Of a stretch of 64,000 bases of DNA, positions 32,261 to 44,425 are shown piece after piece. Origin of the DNA: Piliocolobus tephrosceles (taxonomy: Eukaryota > Chordata > Mammalia > Primates > Cercopithecidae); assembly GCF_002776525.5 (NCBI RefSeq), contig NC_045435.1, positions 120,890,071 through 120,954,070 on the forward strand, written 5' to 3'. How positions within the stretch are numbered: the stretch's first letter is position 1; each line of letters starts with the position of its first letter. A program made the position numbers and the translations under genes. The notes below the pieces were generated by a model that saw only the letters and a program-made list of their open reading frames with translations, ran no database searches and was not told the DNA's origin.

Positions 32261-35200
32261 TACTTATTACTCAACAAATACTGACCATGCTTATTTTAGC
32301 CTTCAGTATGTTACAGAAGACTGAGCAAGATGTGTGGTCATGGAATGAATAACTAATTTGGTTGAAGGTATCACTATGGATTACAGAACAGTTAAAACAG
32401 AGATAAAGATTTCTTTATGGTAGTACTTTATTCAGTATGCAGGGTAATGCCAGAGTAAGATGTGGTAAGAGGAACGTGACTATGTGTGCCTTGCTTTTGA
32501 TGTTCGTGAAGAGGAGAACTTGTTATACTATTAGGGGAATCATGTATGCAGTGTCCAGGTGCAGGGTGTCTGGTGCATAAGTGTCTAGATGTGGATTGGG
32601 TCACGTAGGATATAGATTGAAAATGATTTAATTATTTTATCTTAACATTTTTGGTTGCTTAATAAAATTCTATCCTTTCTATCCTTCTTGGATAGATTTA
32701 TGTTGAACTTGTGTAACTCTTTATTCTGTCCTGCCTCAGATATCTTTTGTTTGATATTTTCTTTTTTATTCTTAAAAGTCTGTCGCAGATTGCATATCTT
32801 TCAGATATGTAATGATTAAAAATTGTAACTCGTTTTCCCCTGGTTGTATACAGAGTAACTATGTGAGAAAAAAGCTTTTAATTTTACATGAATAGCTACA
32901 ATGTCTAGCTTATGGGAAAGCAGTCTATATTAAAATCTTATTCTTTACAGGGTCAATAACCAGTAGAGTCAAGCTTCCACTAAATGTTCAATAACTGCTA
33001 GTTAGTGTTCTCAATGATGAAAAATACTCTTTTAAATTTCTTAGCCTCAGAGACTATTTATTATTATGTCATACAACTGTCTAGTACTATTATTCCAAAC
33101 ATAAGGGATATAATAGGTCATGAAACTATTTCATATTCTTGGGTTACCCTAACCCGAATCATTGTTTTTAAAAACCCCATCTTTAACTACCTATAATATA
33201 TAATCATCATTCTTCCTTTCTGTGGCAGATTAAAGAAGCTTGCAAGTTATAAAACTGATTTAATTCTGGGTAGTAAATGTATTTCTTCAAAATGTAAACA
33301 CCTTGTTCGTTTTTATATATCAAAAATATTTCTTAGTAATAAATATCAGTTTGTTGCTGTAGCCATTTGCAGCTTTGATTTTATGTAAACTCTGTATATT
33401 TTCAATTTTTTTTTTTATTATTATTTATAAGAGTTCAGAATTACTGTTCTTTCGATAGCCATGGGATGATTGCTTGTTTTCTCTCCTGGGACATTTAAAT
33501 GGAATGAGAAAAGTCACTCCTGGGAAAAGTTGAATCCAGAAAAGGTGCTAAAGCTATGTAGTGGAGTCTACTAATAAACAAAACAAAAACAAAACCAAGT
33601 AAAATAAATCTTGACGTAAATCCTGTTATGCATGGAAGCTTTATATTTTTATGTAGTAGTTTTAAATGTTATTTTATTTATGCTGTTCCCCCATTTTCTT
33701 CCTTTTATAAATGAAATTCAATTTGCCAATGATTACATTTATTTTATTAGGGTTTGTGGTTGGTGGTGGTGGTTTTTAGAGATATTTAATTTCAACAACT
33801 GTGCATGAATATAGTACAACTCTTACAATTAGGTGGAATTAGATCTTCCATAAAATGAATTCTGATCACAGAGAAAAACAAAAACAGAAACAAAAACAAA
33901 AAACAAACAAAATACCATGCTTCTCCTTTTAAACAGGACAGTAATCTTTGAGAAATTTGAGAAGTATAGATAATATCTTATTCTTCATTTCAAACAATCA
34001 TGTATAGTTGTAAAACACTTTCATATATCATATACTTTTTCCAAAAATTTTAAAAGGATAATTTGTGATTTAAAATGATAAAATGACTTTATTAGTCAGA
34101 GAATTGTCATATCTGAGACTTGAGAGCAAATCTTGGGATTACATATATCACTATAGTTCTTAAAACTAGCATATGCTGTGTAAATGTGAAATAAGGTAAT
34201 ATTATGTTAAATGTTATAATTAACATAGAAAAGGACAATTATACTTAGGGTATAATATACAATATCAAAGTATCTCAAACATTAATGCTAGAATATGTCA
34301 CATTTAATAGAGTTTTCAAGAATAAACTTAGGCCAATTAGGTTTCTTTTTTAAAGAATGTAATGTCAGTATATTGATTCTTTCTCAATAAAGATCTTTGA
34401 AATAATTTAAATTGTGTCTGCATTTAATCAATGAGCAAGTCTTTATGTATTATGTAAGGTTTAGATAATCTGCTTAATTTGACGAATTTAGTTATATTGT
34501 ATACATCTTGTATATTTTTGTCTATGTAATTTTGTCTCAGAATTGAGCTGGAGTGTATTTATTTAGTATTTTTTGCCTTTTTTTTCCCCACTAACATCAG
34601 CAATTTGACTCAGTTCTAAATATTAAACAACTGCTAGAGTTCTACATATTAAACTATTACTCTGTACTAATAAGTATGTTAATAATCGCATGGTACATAA
34701 AGCAAAGCCCTATTCCTTGCCAAGTTAATAGTCTAATGGGTAAAACACAAGTGCAGCAGATTATTTCAATGTGCAAATTAAAGTGTTGTCCAGGAAGCTT
34801 CATAGAGTCACAGAGGACAGACATTAATTGTGCTTGTCAGCTCAGAAAATAATGCCTGAACTTTTCTTATGTGTTGTAATTCTTTCAAACATTGGCTCAC
34901 TTTACATAAAAGTGAACCCCTGTTCCAGAACATCACCTTCTTTAAGTTCAATAATTATGTACTATGATGAAAAAAGTTCCCTGCGTTTCTGGCTTTAGCG
35001 CTGCAATATCCAGAAAAGCTAAATTTCAGATAAATTTGAGTTTTTATGCCCCAGTGGCCAAATGTATCCCTTAATAATGTCTTCATTTTTATGTAGAAAA
35101 ATAACTTGAGGAAAGTAAATTATGGCTCCTTTCTCCTGAAGTCCATATGCTGTACTGTCCTCCTGAAAGTGGACACTCTGGATGCTATGCAGGTTGCTAA

Positions 35201-36058
35201 GCCCTTTGAAATTAAACTTGATCATAACCAGGGAATTGGGTTGGCTGAATCCATACACCACTTGCCGTGCTGCTTTGTAAGTGCCAAATCACTAGCCTGT
35301 ACCTTCAAGATCTTGACAAAGATCTTCTTCAAAAACAGATATTTTCTTATGCACTGTTTTAGTCACTGAACCTGGCACTCTTACAAGCACATAGTTCAAT
35401 ATGCTCAGTAAATATATAGGTCTTGAAACTGAAATGCATTTTTTTCACTGCTAGGATACTAGTTGTATTGTGTACTAAACAGTGAAGATTCTGAAAAAAG
35501 GATGGGAAAGTAAGTTTTCTAAAGTAATATAAGTAAATACTTAATATAGAGCCAAATTATTTTAAAGTCTTTATTTCTTATTTAGATATTTGATTCGGGG
35601 GAACATCTGATTCGCTTTCATTACTCAAGGCTGACATCTTTGGTATTGAATTATAAGTCTCTGGCTGGTTACTGTAATTTGTCAATCAGTCAGAATCTCC
35701 AGGGAACAGATCTACTCAAGCCAGGAACTGATGGCAAAGATATGGAAGAAAGGAAGTACAACAGAGAGCACACCAGTAATCCCTAATATTTTGTCCATCA
35801 GCAAAAATCACATCCCATGAAAAACATACACTGAACTACAGAGAACTGGACTAATGCTTGGATATGCTATTGAACAAAAGGACACCTATTTAGTTGAAAA
35901 AAATCACATTAGTGTAACTATACAAGCATTTGTATTAGTGTTGGCAAAATGTATATTATGTCCGTTATTTTATATTTAACATTTTTCTGTTTTTGTATTT
36001 AAGACTTATCCTGAAAGCAACATGTTTTTTTCTCTACAAAAATGTTTCAGTTTCAGTA
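32261..36058. other. AT-rich intergenic DNA, no gene seen
   Basis: About 3.8 kb without a named repeat, RNA gene or believable frame. The 80-90-codon frames at 35.0-35.4 kb lie opposite each other and show no family features. Confidence 0.6.
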
Positions 36059-36369
36059 GGCCGGGCGCGGTGGCTCAAGCCTGTAATCCCAGCACTTTGG
36101 GAGGCCGAGACGGGCTGATCACGAGGTCAGGAGATCGAGACCATCCTGGCTAACATGGTGAAATCCCGTCTCTACTAAAAAAATACAAAAATCTAGCCCG
36201 GCGAGGTGGCGGGCGCCTGTAGTCCCAGCTACTCAGGAGGCTGAGGCAGGAGAATGGCGGGAACCCGGGAGGCGGAGCTTGCAGTGAGCTGAGATCCGGC
36301 CACCCCACTCCAGCCTGGGTGATAGGGCAAGACTTCGTCTCAACAAAAACAAAACAAAACAAAAAAAAA
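36059..36369 (+). mobile_element. AluY, monkey-type
   Basis: Full-length plus-strand Alu starting GGCCGGGCGCGG and ending in an A-rich (CAAAA)n tail. It is flanked by AATGTTTCAGTTTC copies (ending at 36054 and about 36381). It includes 'gagatccggccac', the sense form of the monkey AluY variant. Confidence 0.94.
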
Positions 36370-37004
36370 TGTTTCAGTTTCTTTAGAGTTTTATCTTTAA
36401 TTTTACTCATCATTATGTATAGCTCACATCAAATCTGATTACCAAACCCAGTATTCTTTGTAAATGTTTGATTTTGCTATTTAATCTTTTTGAAATTAAA
36501 TGGCAACGAGTCTCAGCAGAGTCAACTTATATTATTGGCATGTACTTGTACAGTTTAACTGCAGTGTGGTATAAATCAGTTGATTTCTAATAAAAATGAA
36601 TAGGTTGTTTAGAGTGAAACTTGCTAATAATGTCATTTAATTAAAATATGTTATTCTCATTACAACCCTTTTTTAAAATGATTGATTATGTAGCCATGAA
36701 AAATCATGCTGAATGTATTATTTTTTCAGAAAATATATTTTCATAGATAATATTTGTGAATGCTAAATATCTGTATTTTATACACATAAGTCAGTGTTTC
36801 AATTATTTGTCCATTTATTGTAATGCATTACTTATTATTAATATATTTTGGGTAAGACTCACAAATATGTTCATGTAAAATTAGTTCTTTTTAGAACTAT
36901 GTATGTGCACATGATTTAAATGATTCTTCATAGATACTGCTTTTTTGGCATTGTTGCACATCTTAAATATATGCAATATTTATTAAAGATAATTTTAAAA
37001 AAGA
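36370..37004. other. AT-rich spacer, nothing recognised
   Basis: No feature that I can support. Confidence 0.55.
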
Positions 37005-37770
37005 TTTCAACTTTTATTTTCTATTCAATGGGTATATGTGCAGGTTTGCTACACAGATACACTGTGTGATGTTGAGGTTTGGGGTAAGGTTGATTCTGTC
37101 ATCCAGGTAGTGGGCATAGTACTCAACGTGTAGTTTTTCAGCCTGCAACAATGCTCCTTCCTTCCCCGCTTTAGAGTACCTGGTGTCTTTTTTTCCCACC
37201 TTTATGTCTATGAGTACTCAACATTTAGTTCTCACTTATAAGTGAGTACAGGCAGTATTTGGTTTTCTGTTTCGTGTAAGATAATGACCCCTAGCAAATT
37301 AGCAATCTAATGTTGGGCAAAAGAGAACTAGAAAAAAACAACAAGACAAAGAAAAAAAAAAAGAGAGAGAGAGAGAGAGAGAACAAACCTTCCCCAATGC
37401 TAGCAGAAGAAAAGAAATAACTACAATCAGCAAAGAATTGAATGAAATTAATACCTCAAAATTTATACAAAAGATCAATTGAACCAAGAGCTGGTTTTTC
37501 AAAAGAATAAACAAGAGTGATAGACCATCAGCGGCATTGACAAATAAAAAAAAATGAGAAGATCCAAGTAGCCACAATCAGAAATGACAAAGATGACATT
37601 ACAACCAGCCAATTCCACAGAAATGCAAAAGATCCTCAGAGGCTATCAGTAACACCTTCATGCTCACAAATTTGAAAAAGTAGAAGAAATGAATAAATTT
37701 GTGAAAACACACAACCTCCCAAGATTGAATCAGGAAGAAAGTGAAAACCACAGCAGACCAATAATAATAA
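37005..37770 (-). mobile_element. Old L1 with inverted ORF2 segment
   Basis: 37,005 to about 37,300 is the complement of an L1 3'UTR ('gggtatatgtgcaggtttgctacac', split by changes). From about 37,300 to 37,770 the plus strand reads ORF2 near the RT N-terminus ('KTHNLPRLNQEESENHSRPI'). About 2.5 kb of ORF2 is missing between the two pieces. This fits an old 5'-inverted insertion with internal loss, or two separate fragments. A (GA)n run lies at 37,363-37,382. Confidence 0.7.
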
Positions 37771-37895
37771 AGGTAGAACATTTATTTATCCTAAGAAATA
37801 AGGAATTTATATATATTATCACAACTACAGTAATTTGCATTGTTACAGAGTCATATGTTAAACATATACATTAAACATTTATATTTAAATATAAA

Positions 37896-38016
37896 ACATA
37901 TATCTATCTTTCTCTCCTGATGTGCACTTCTAACTTGGCAAAATCAGCTATCTTATATATGTGAGGTATCTCTATGTATTTTATTCTGTTCCTTTAGTAT
38001 TTTGTTTGTCTTTGTG
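37896..38016. repeat. Copy 1 of a ~120-bp diverged direct duplication
   Basis: Runs from 'acatatatctatctttctc' to 'tttgtg' and matches 40,248-40,367 in the same direction with about a dozen differences. The shared core is 'cagctatcttatatatgtga'. Confidence 0.85.
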
Positions 38017-38019
38017 CTA

Positions 38020-38092
38020 TCTATCTATCATCCATCTATCAATCTATCAGTAGATAGATAGATATAGATACAGATATAGACAGAGATATGGT
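38020..38092. repeat. ATCT/GATA microsatellite, self-complementary
   Basis: An (ATCT)n block followed by a (GATA)n block, so the two halves can pair. It directly follows copy 1 of the duplication. Confidence 0.88.
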
Positions 38093-38297
38093 AGAGTTGT
38101 TACAAGGAAGCATATTCCAGCTACTAGCCATATCTGGCACAGTTTGAGCACCAAACTGAAAAAAATGAAGGCATTTCAAATGTCACATGTGTATACTGAT
38201 AATAAACAGTTGAACAAATGTGGAAAAATGGAGGCCTCTTACTTGTAGCACAGATTAGTGACTGTTGAGAAAGAGGCTGGAGTGGACAAAGTCAGTT

Positions 38298-38634
38298 ATT
38301 TTATTTTATTTTATTTTATTTCATTGTTTTATTTTTATTTATTTATTTATTTTTATGAGACAGAGTCTCGTTCTGTCGCCCAGGCTGAACTGCAGTGGTG
38401 CGATCTGGGGTCACAGCAAGCTCCGCCTCCCGGGTTCAGGCCATTCTCCTGCCTCAGCCTCCTGAGTAGTTGGGACTACAGGCTCCCACCACCACGCCCA
38501 GCTAATTTTTTGCATTTTTAGTAGAGACGGGGTTTCACCGTGTTAGCCAGGATGGTCTCGATCTCCTGACCTCGTGATCCGCCCTCCTCGGCCTCCCAAA
38601 GTGCTGGAATTACAGGCGTGAGCCACCCAGCCCA
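38298..38634 (-). mobile_element. Alu (AluS/Y-type)
   Basis: Complement of a full-length Alu with a long degenerate (ATTTT)n/(ATTT)n tail at left and 'gcgtgagccacccagccca' at right. Confidence 0.92.
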
Positions 38635-40247
38635 TTGTGGTAAAGATTGGATGAACAAAACCATCATTGGATACTAAATCCAAGGTAGCATTATGATCAG
38701 AGGTGGATGGTTGTATAGAATTTAACTGTCTCCACAGGGCTTTACTGACCTCATCCCTGACAGTCTCCAATATGCCAAACATTTTCTACTTTATTTCTGC
38801 TTCTGAAATGTTTGTAAACATATGACCAACACTTTTACTAGCTCTCTAAATCTCTGATTCTACATGAGAAATCATAGGTACTCCTTGTATCTGGATTTTT
38901 GTTTTTTTAGATTCGTTCATGTTACTACCTGTATAAGAAATTCATTCATTGTTACTGATGAACATATCACTATTTGTGTTTTAGTCATTGATGGACGTTT
39001 TTATTGTCTCTAGTTTGGAAGTATGATATAGAAGAATGCTGTGAAAGTTTTATTGGATTTGAAGTATTAAAGTTGGGGGGTTTAGTTTTCATTATCCTGA
39101 TAACTAATAATCTTGCATATCTGCATATGCTTATTAGCCATTTGCAAATTCTTTGAATGATATATCTAAACATTTTGCCTATATATTTGGGGTATTCTAA
39201 AAGCTAAGATTTCTTTATATTGTCTACATACAAGTTATTTGTCATAAAAGTGCATTTTGAATATTTTCTCCTGCTTTGACTTACCTTTTCATTTTCTAAA
39301 TAATTTATTTTTTTAAATACATTCTAATTTTAATGAGGATTAATTTAATTTGTATCTTAGGATTAGACATTTATATATTTTATCTAAAAATCTTTGCTTA
39401 TCACAATTTGTAAAATATATTCTTATATTTTCTTGTTTAATTTTTATAATGTCAGTAATTGTCTTTAAGTGTGTAGTACAACTCAAATCAAATCAATGTT
39501 TGTTTTTGGTCTGTGGGGGATTCGATATTTATATTTTCCTGTAAATATCCAGTTCTTTCACCATAATTTATTGAAAATTTATCCTAGTCTTTTCAATTAC
39601 ATTGACGCCTTTGTTCTATTTCTGTACTCTTTACTCATTTTGTTGTTGGTGATACCTCTTTTCTGTGTTTTTACATTATTCCATTGTCTTTGGTTCCAGA
39701 AGCTTTATGTTAAATCTTGAAGTCAGGTAGTATAAATTTGAAAATATTTCTTTTCAATGTTTTTCTAATGTAGGGCCTTCGAATTCCCATGAAACTTTTA
39801 TAATCAGTTTTTGTAATATAAAAATTATCCTGCTGGAATTCTGATTGGAAGTTTATTGAATCTGTATGTTAATTAAAGAGGAGGTGAAATTTTAACACCA
39901 TTGGGTTTCCAATCTATTAATATCAAATGCTTCCCCTTGTATTTAGGCGTTCTTCAATTTCTCTTAGTAATATTTTGTAAGTTTTTAAAATTTTATACTT
40001 GTATATTTTTTGTTAAAGTTATTTCTAAGCATGTTTGTGATTTTGATGTTTTAATAAATGTTATTTTTTAAAAAATTCATTCCCTCTTGCTTATTGCTAG
40101 TATGTAGAAATACAATCGACTTATAGCATGACCTTGAATCTTATGACCTTTCTTAATTTACTTCTTAACTACATTGGGTTGACTTTTGTATATGTTGTGA
40201 GGTGGAATAACAACTAACTTCATAACTAGAGGGTCACTAGTTTAAAA

Positions 40248-40367
40248 ACATATATTTATCTTTCTCTCCTGGTGTGCACTTCTAACTTTGCAAAAGCAGC
40301 TATCTTATATATGTGAGGCATTTCTATATATTTTAACCTCTTGCTTTAGTATTTGCTTCTTTTTGTG
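40248..40367. repeat. Copy 2 of the ~120-bp diverged direct duplication
   Basis: Partner of 37,896-38,016. It lies inside the region read as an old L1 and interrupts its recognisable phrases. Confidence 0.85.
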
Positions 40368-41271
40368 AAAACATCATGCTGTCTATATTTATATAGATTT
40401 CTAGTAAGTCTTGACATCTGATAGAGTAAGGACACCAGCTGTTATCTTCTACTACAGATTTTTTGGCATTTTAAAATTTTTTGTAGTTTCCTATAAATTT
40501 TAGCATTATTATGTCAATTTTCACAAAGACATAAGTGCACAAACATCTTGATATTTTGTTTTCAATTGAAAATATACATAAAGGGGAAATGAAATCTTCA
40601 CGATATAAATGATTGCAATGGCGTTCATGAACATGGTCTATTTACTCAGATATTCTTTTTCTCATTCATGTCTTATTATTTTATGTGTAAAATTTCTCAC
40701 ATTTTTGATATATTAAATCTTAGTTTTTTTAATACTAGTGTTATTTATCTAATATTACTTTTGAATTATTTTGGACTGATGAATGGACAAGTTTACTGAA
40801 TTCATGTATTTCTAATATTTTAATCTGCATTCTTTTGAATTTCCTCTGTATACAAGCAGATCAAATGCAAATAATATCAATCATAATTCTTCCTTCCATT
40901 CCTCTCTAATTCTTAAACATTTTCTTTTTGTTACCTTAATACCTGGCCAGTGTCAACAATACAGTGTTTAATAAGACTGGTGAATATTGGACATTGTTGT
41001 CCTAGTTCCAATCACCAGATGGAATATTTTAGCAGTTCATAATTAACACATCACATATGTTTTAGTTTCTTTTTCCAAAATATTTCCTATAGATTAATAA
41101 GGTTTTATTTTACTTCTAATTTGTTAAGAGCTTCATAAATTCATTTTAATTAAAAAAATACATTTTCCACATATATTGTGATGTTATACTGATTTCTTCA
41201 GTATAAATATCCGAAAGGACTCATCAGATTCCACAGTGCCTTCTCATTGAAAGCTTTAATTAAGAGGAAAA

Positions 41272-42165
41272 GCTCACACCAGTTAGAATGGCAACCATTA
41301 AAAAGTCAGGAAATAGGTGCTGGAGAGGATGTGGAGAAATAGGAACACTTTTACACTGTTGGTGGGATTGTAAACTGGTTCAACCATTGTGGAAAACAGT
41401 ATGGCGATTCCTCAGGGATCTAGAACTAGAAATACCATATGACCCAGCCATCCCATTACTGGGTATATACCCAAAGGATTATAAATCATGCTGCTATAAA
41501 GACACATGCACACGTATGTTTATTGTGGCACTATTCACAATAGCAAAGACTTGGAATCAACCCAAATGTCCATCAGTGACAGACTGGATTAAGAAAATGT
41601 GGCACATATACACCATGGAATACTATGCAGCCCTAAAAAGGATGAGTTCGTGTCCTTTGTAGGGACATGGATGCAGCTGGAAACCATCATTCTCAGCAAA
41701 CTATCGCAAGAACAGAAAACAAACACTGCATGTTCTCATTCATAGGTGGAAATTGAACAATGAGATCCCTTGGACTCTGGAAGGGAAGCATCACACACCG
41801 CGGCCCATTATGGGGAGGGGGGAGGGGGGAGGGATTGCACTGGGAGTTAGACCTGATGTAAATGATGAGTTGATGGGTGCTGACAAGTTGATGGGTGCAA
41901 CACACCAACATGGCACAAGTATACATGTGTAACAAATCTGCACGTTGTGCACATGTACCCTAGAACTTAAAGTATAATTAAAAACAAAAAGGCAAAGCTA
42001 TGGTGCATAAAGAGCACAGGGAATTCTAACATGTATCAAAGATCTGAAAGACATTCCCTAGCACAAGCTCCCCCTGGGTCCAAACTATGCACACATAGAC
42101 CATGCTGACTCACTGGCTTGAACTGACAAAACCTGTGCAAGAAGTCCTGATTTGGGAGAGCTCAC

Positions 42166-42196
<31 letters not shown>
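41272..42196 (+). mobile_element. Young 5'-truncated L1 with extra 3' sequence and second poly(A)
   Basis: Plus-strand L1 from within ORF2 ('ctcacaccagttagaatggc') through the 3'UTR, ending near 41,983 ('cttaaagtataattaaaaac'). It is followed by about 180 bp of non-L1 DNA, then a pure A30 run (42,167-42,196). This is the form of an L1 3' transduction. A short CTCATCAG match (41,220-41,227 and 42,199-42,206) might be part of a duplication but is weak. Confidence 0.82.
41288..41662 (+). pseudogene. L1 ORF2 C-terminal fragment
   Basis: A 124-codon frame with the ORF2p C-terminal block: the Cys-rich 'CWRGCGEIGTLLHCWWDC', then 'PYDPAIPLLGIYPKDYKSCC', then 'KMWHIYTMEYYAA'. A frameshift near 41,640 gives a wrong last few residues and an early stop. 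Confidence 0.92.
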
Positions 42197-42198
<2 letters not shown>

Positions 42199-42800
42199 CT
42201 CATCAGTTCTGTGAGCATGAAATAGTGTGTCCCTCAAATATCTTTCCTGTAAAATCTATAATAATTGTTGTTGTCAAATTAAAACAGAACTCACAACATT
42301 ATTTGGGAATGACTCCTACATTTTATATTCTAGGAAAGTATGAGTATATAAATATTATTTATTCCCTAAAAATTGTTAAAACTCACTGATACACATATCC
42401 AAGTATGGAGTTGTTTTGTGAACATAATTTTATTTACACATTCAGTCTCTTTAAGCTATACATTCTTAGTTTCCTTTTAATTTGAAATTGCATTTTATTG
42501 ACAAAGCTGTTCATATCCTTTTATAAATTTTTAATGTTTGCAGAATAAGAGCACCCGCTTTTTATTTCTGATATTGACAATGTTTACTCTTTTTAAAATG
42601 AATTATTCTTTCTTGAGACTTATCTATTTTTTATTTTCCAAGAAAACATCCTTTGTATTTTCTAACTTTCTCTACTTAATTTTTTCCTAATTTCATTTAT
42701 TTTAAACTTTATGATGTTTTACTTCTGCTTCTTTATGTTCAATTTGCTGGTTCCTTTTAAGCTTTTTGAAATTAATCCTTACAATTTTATGATTAACTTA

Positions 42801-43397
42801 TCTAGTTACCTATGTATGTGCTTAGTAACTGGTAGAATGAACAGACAACAAACCATTTATTAACAACTGTAAAACATACGGTCTTTTTAAAATGCACAAA
42901 TGTGTATAGTAGTGGAATTAAACTAGGGATTAATTAAAAATAAAAATATAATTTTTAAATACCCACATCTTTCAAGAGTAAACAACATAATTTTAAATAA
43001 CCTATGAGTCACACTAAAATATAAAAAATCCAGAGAACAAAGTAGTAATTACAATATAATATACCACATTTTTTGTATTTACAGAAAAAAAAAAAAAAGT
43101 AGCTCTGAGTACACACATGGGCACTTACCAAGCACGTGAGAAGACCAAATGCAAATTGAATATACAAGTAATAGAAACAGAGAAATAGTATATCTAGACA
43201 ATAGAGTTACTAGAAACAAACATTGATATAATTATGGTTGGTTATAGCAAATAGTATTACCAGAGGCAACAATGTTTTCACAATAATAAAAAAAAAAAAT
43301 ATGTAACATTAGTAACAATCACTAAAATTAAAGCTTGGGAAACCAATAGGCACTGTTTTAGTGATTTTACCATACTTGTCTTAGTAACTGATTGAAT
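42801..43397. other. AT-rich spacer, no gene seen
   Basis: No supportable feature. There is an A13-A14 run near 43,084. Confidence 0.55.
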
Positions 43398-43515
43398 CCG
43401 ATAGGATCATTTGAGCCCAGGAGTTCTAGTTTACAGTGAGCTATGATTACAACTCTGTACTCCAATCTAGACAGCAGGATAAGACTCAAGACTTTGTCTC
43501 AAAAAATAAAATAAA
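43398..43515 (+). mobile_element. Old Alu-like monomer fragment
   Basis: 'gatcatttgagcccaggag' is followed after a deletion by 'cagtgagctatgattaca' and 'ctccaatctagacag', ending in a '(AAAAT)n' tail. This fits a decayed Alu/FLAM-type copy. Confidence 0.72.
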
Positions 43516-43970
43516 ATACTTCTACTACTACTAATAGTAATTTTCCTGCCTCTGAACTTTTCCTATTCCAAGTCACAATTTACACTACTATCTAATATAT
43601 TATCCAAAACAAGTTATCTTTTTACTCTTGCCATAAAAATATTTTCACCATTTATAAAATAAATCAGAGCACCCTTATATAACATTAAAATCTTTCCCAA
43701 TATGGTCTCATCTCCATTTCCAGGTTTATCTGTCACTGGAACCACCAGTTTTCTCCTGGTTCCATCCATGAGAGATTCCAAAACATTGAGCATATCCTAT
43801 ATTATTTTTGCTTATAAAATTTTTGCTTTGGCACAAACTAGAATACTTACCAATATTTTTAAAGTTATGAAAAGCTTTCTATATTGAAAGAAAGCACGAA
43901 AAAATATGATGGAAATACATCCAAAGGACATAGAGCCAATATGAAAATATTCTCACTGGCTAAAGCTAGA

Positions 43971-44017
43971 AGGGAAAAAGAAAAAAATAGGAAGAATGAA
44001 AGAGAGAAAGGGGGGGA

Positions 44018-44097
<80 letters not shown>

Positions 44098-44425
44098 GAA
44101 GAAGAAAGGAAGAAAGAAAGAAAAAAAGGAAGAAAGAAAGAAAGAAAGGGAAGAAGAAAGGAAGAAAGAAAGAAAAAAAGAAAGAAAGAAAGAAAAGAAA
44201 GAAAGAAAGAGAAATAGAGGGAGGGAGGTAGTGGGGAAGGGGAGGGAAGGGATGGAGGGAGGGGGAGAGAGAGAGAGAGAGAAAGAAAGAAGAAAGAAAG
44301 AAAGAAAGAAANNNNNNNNNNAAGCAGGTGAGAAAGGAAGGCAGGCAGGAAGGAAGGAGGCAGGGAGGGAAGGAGGGAAGGAGTGAAAGAAGGAGAAAGG
44401 AAAGAAAGAAAGAAAGAAAACAATA
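43971..44425. repeat. Long GAAA/GGAA polypurine tract
   Basis: About 450 bp of nearly pure purine on plus: long (GAAA)n, then GGGA/GGAG-rich sequence, a (GA)n block, the N gap, then (GGAA)n. Frames on either strand (Lys/Glu/Arg or Phe/Leu/Ser repeats, up to 199 codons) are artefacts. Such mirror-symmetric polypurine can adopt triplex (H-DNA), which may explain the gap. Confidence 0.96.
44312..44321. other. Assembly gap of 10 N
   Basis: Ten N in the middle of the purine tract. Ten may be a placeholder, so the true missing length is unknown. Confidence 0.98.

Larger units (their letters stand above)
38885..42800 (-). mobile_element. Old L1 (L1ME-like), antisense, interrupted by a young L1
   Basis: The plus strand reads as the complement of L1 ORF2 from C-terminus toward RT. 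Examples are 'cataatttattgaaaatttatcc', 'gttaattaaagaggaggtgaaattt' and 'taagactggtgaatattggac' at 39.5-41.0 kb, and further upstream ORF2 at 42.45-42.80 kb. The young L1 and its extra 3' DNA (about 41,272-42,196) split it. Highly diverged, no intact frame. Ends are approximate. Confidence 0.65.

Noticed and set aside
41288..41662. Host gene encoding a zinc-finger-like protein
   Set aside because: The Cys-rich block is the ORF2p C-terminal motif, and the frame is a 5'-truncated L1.
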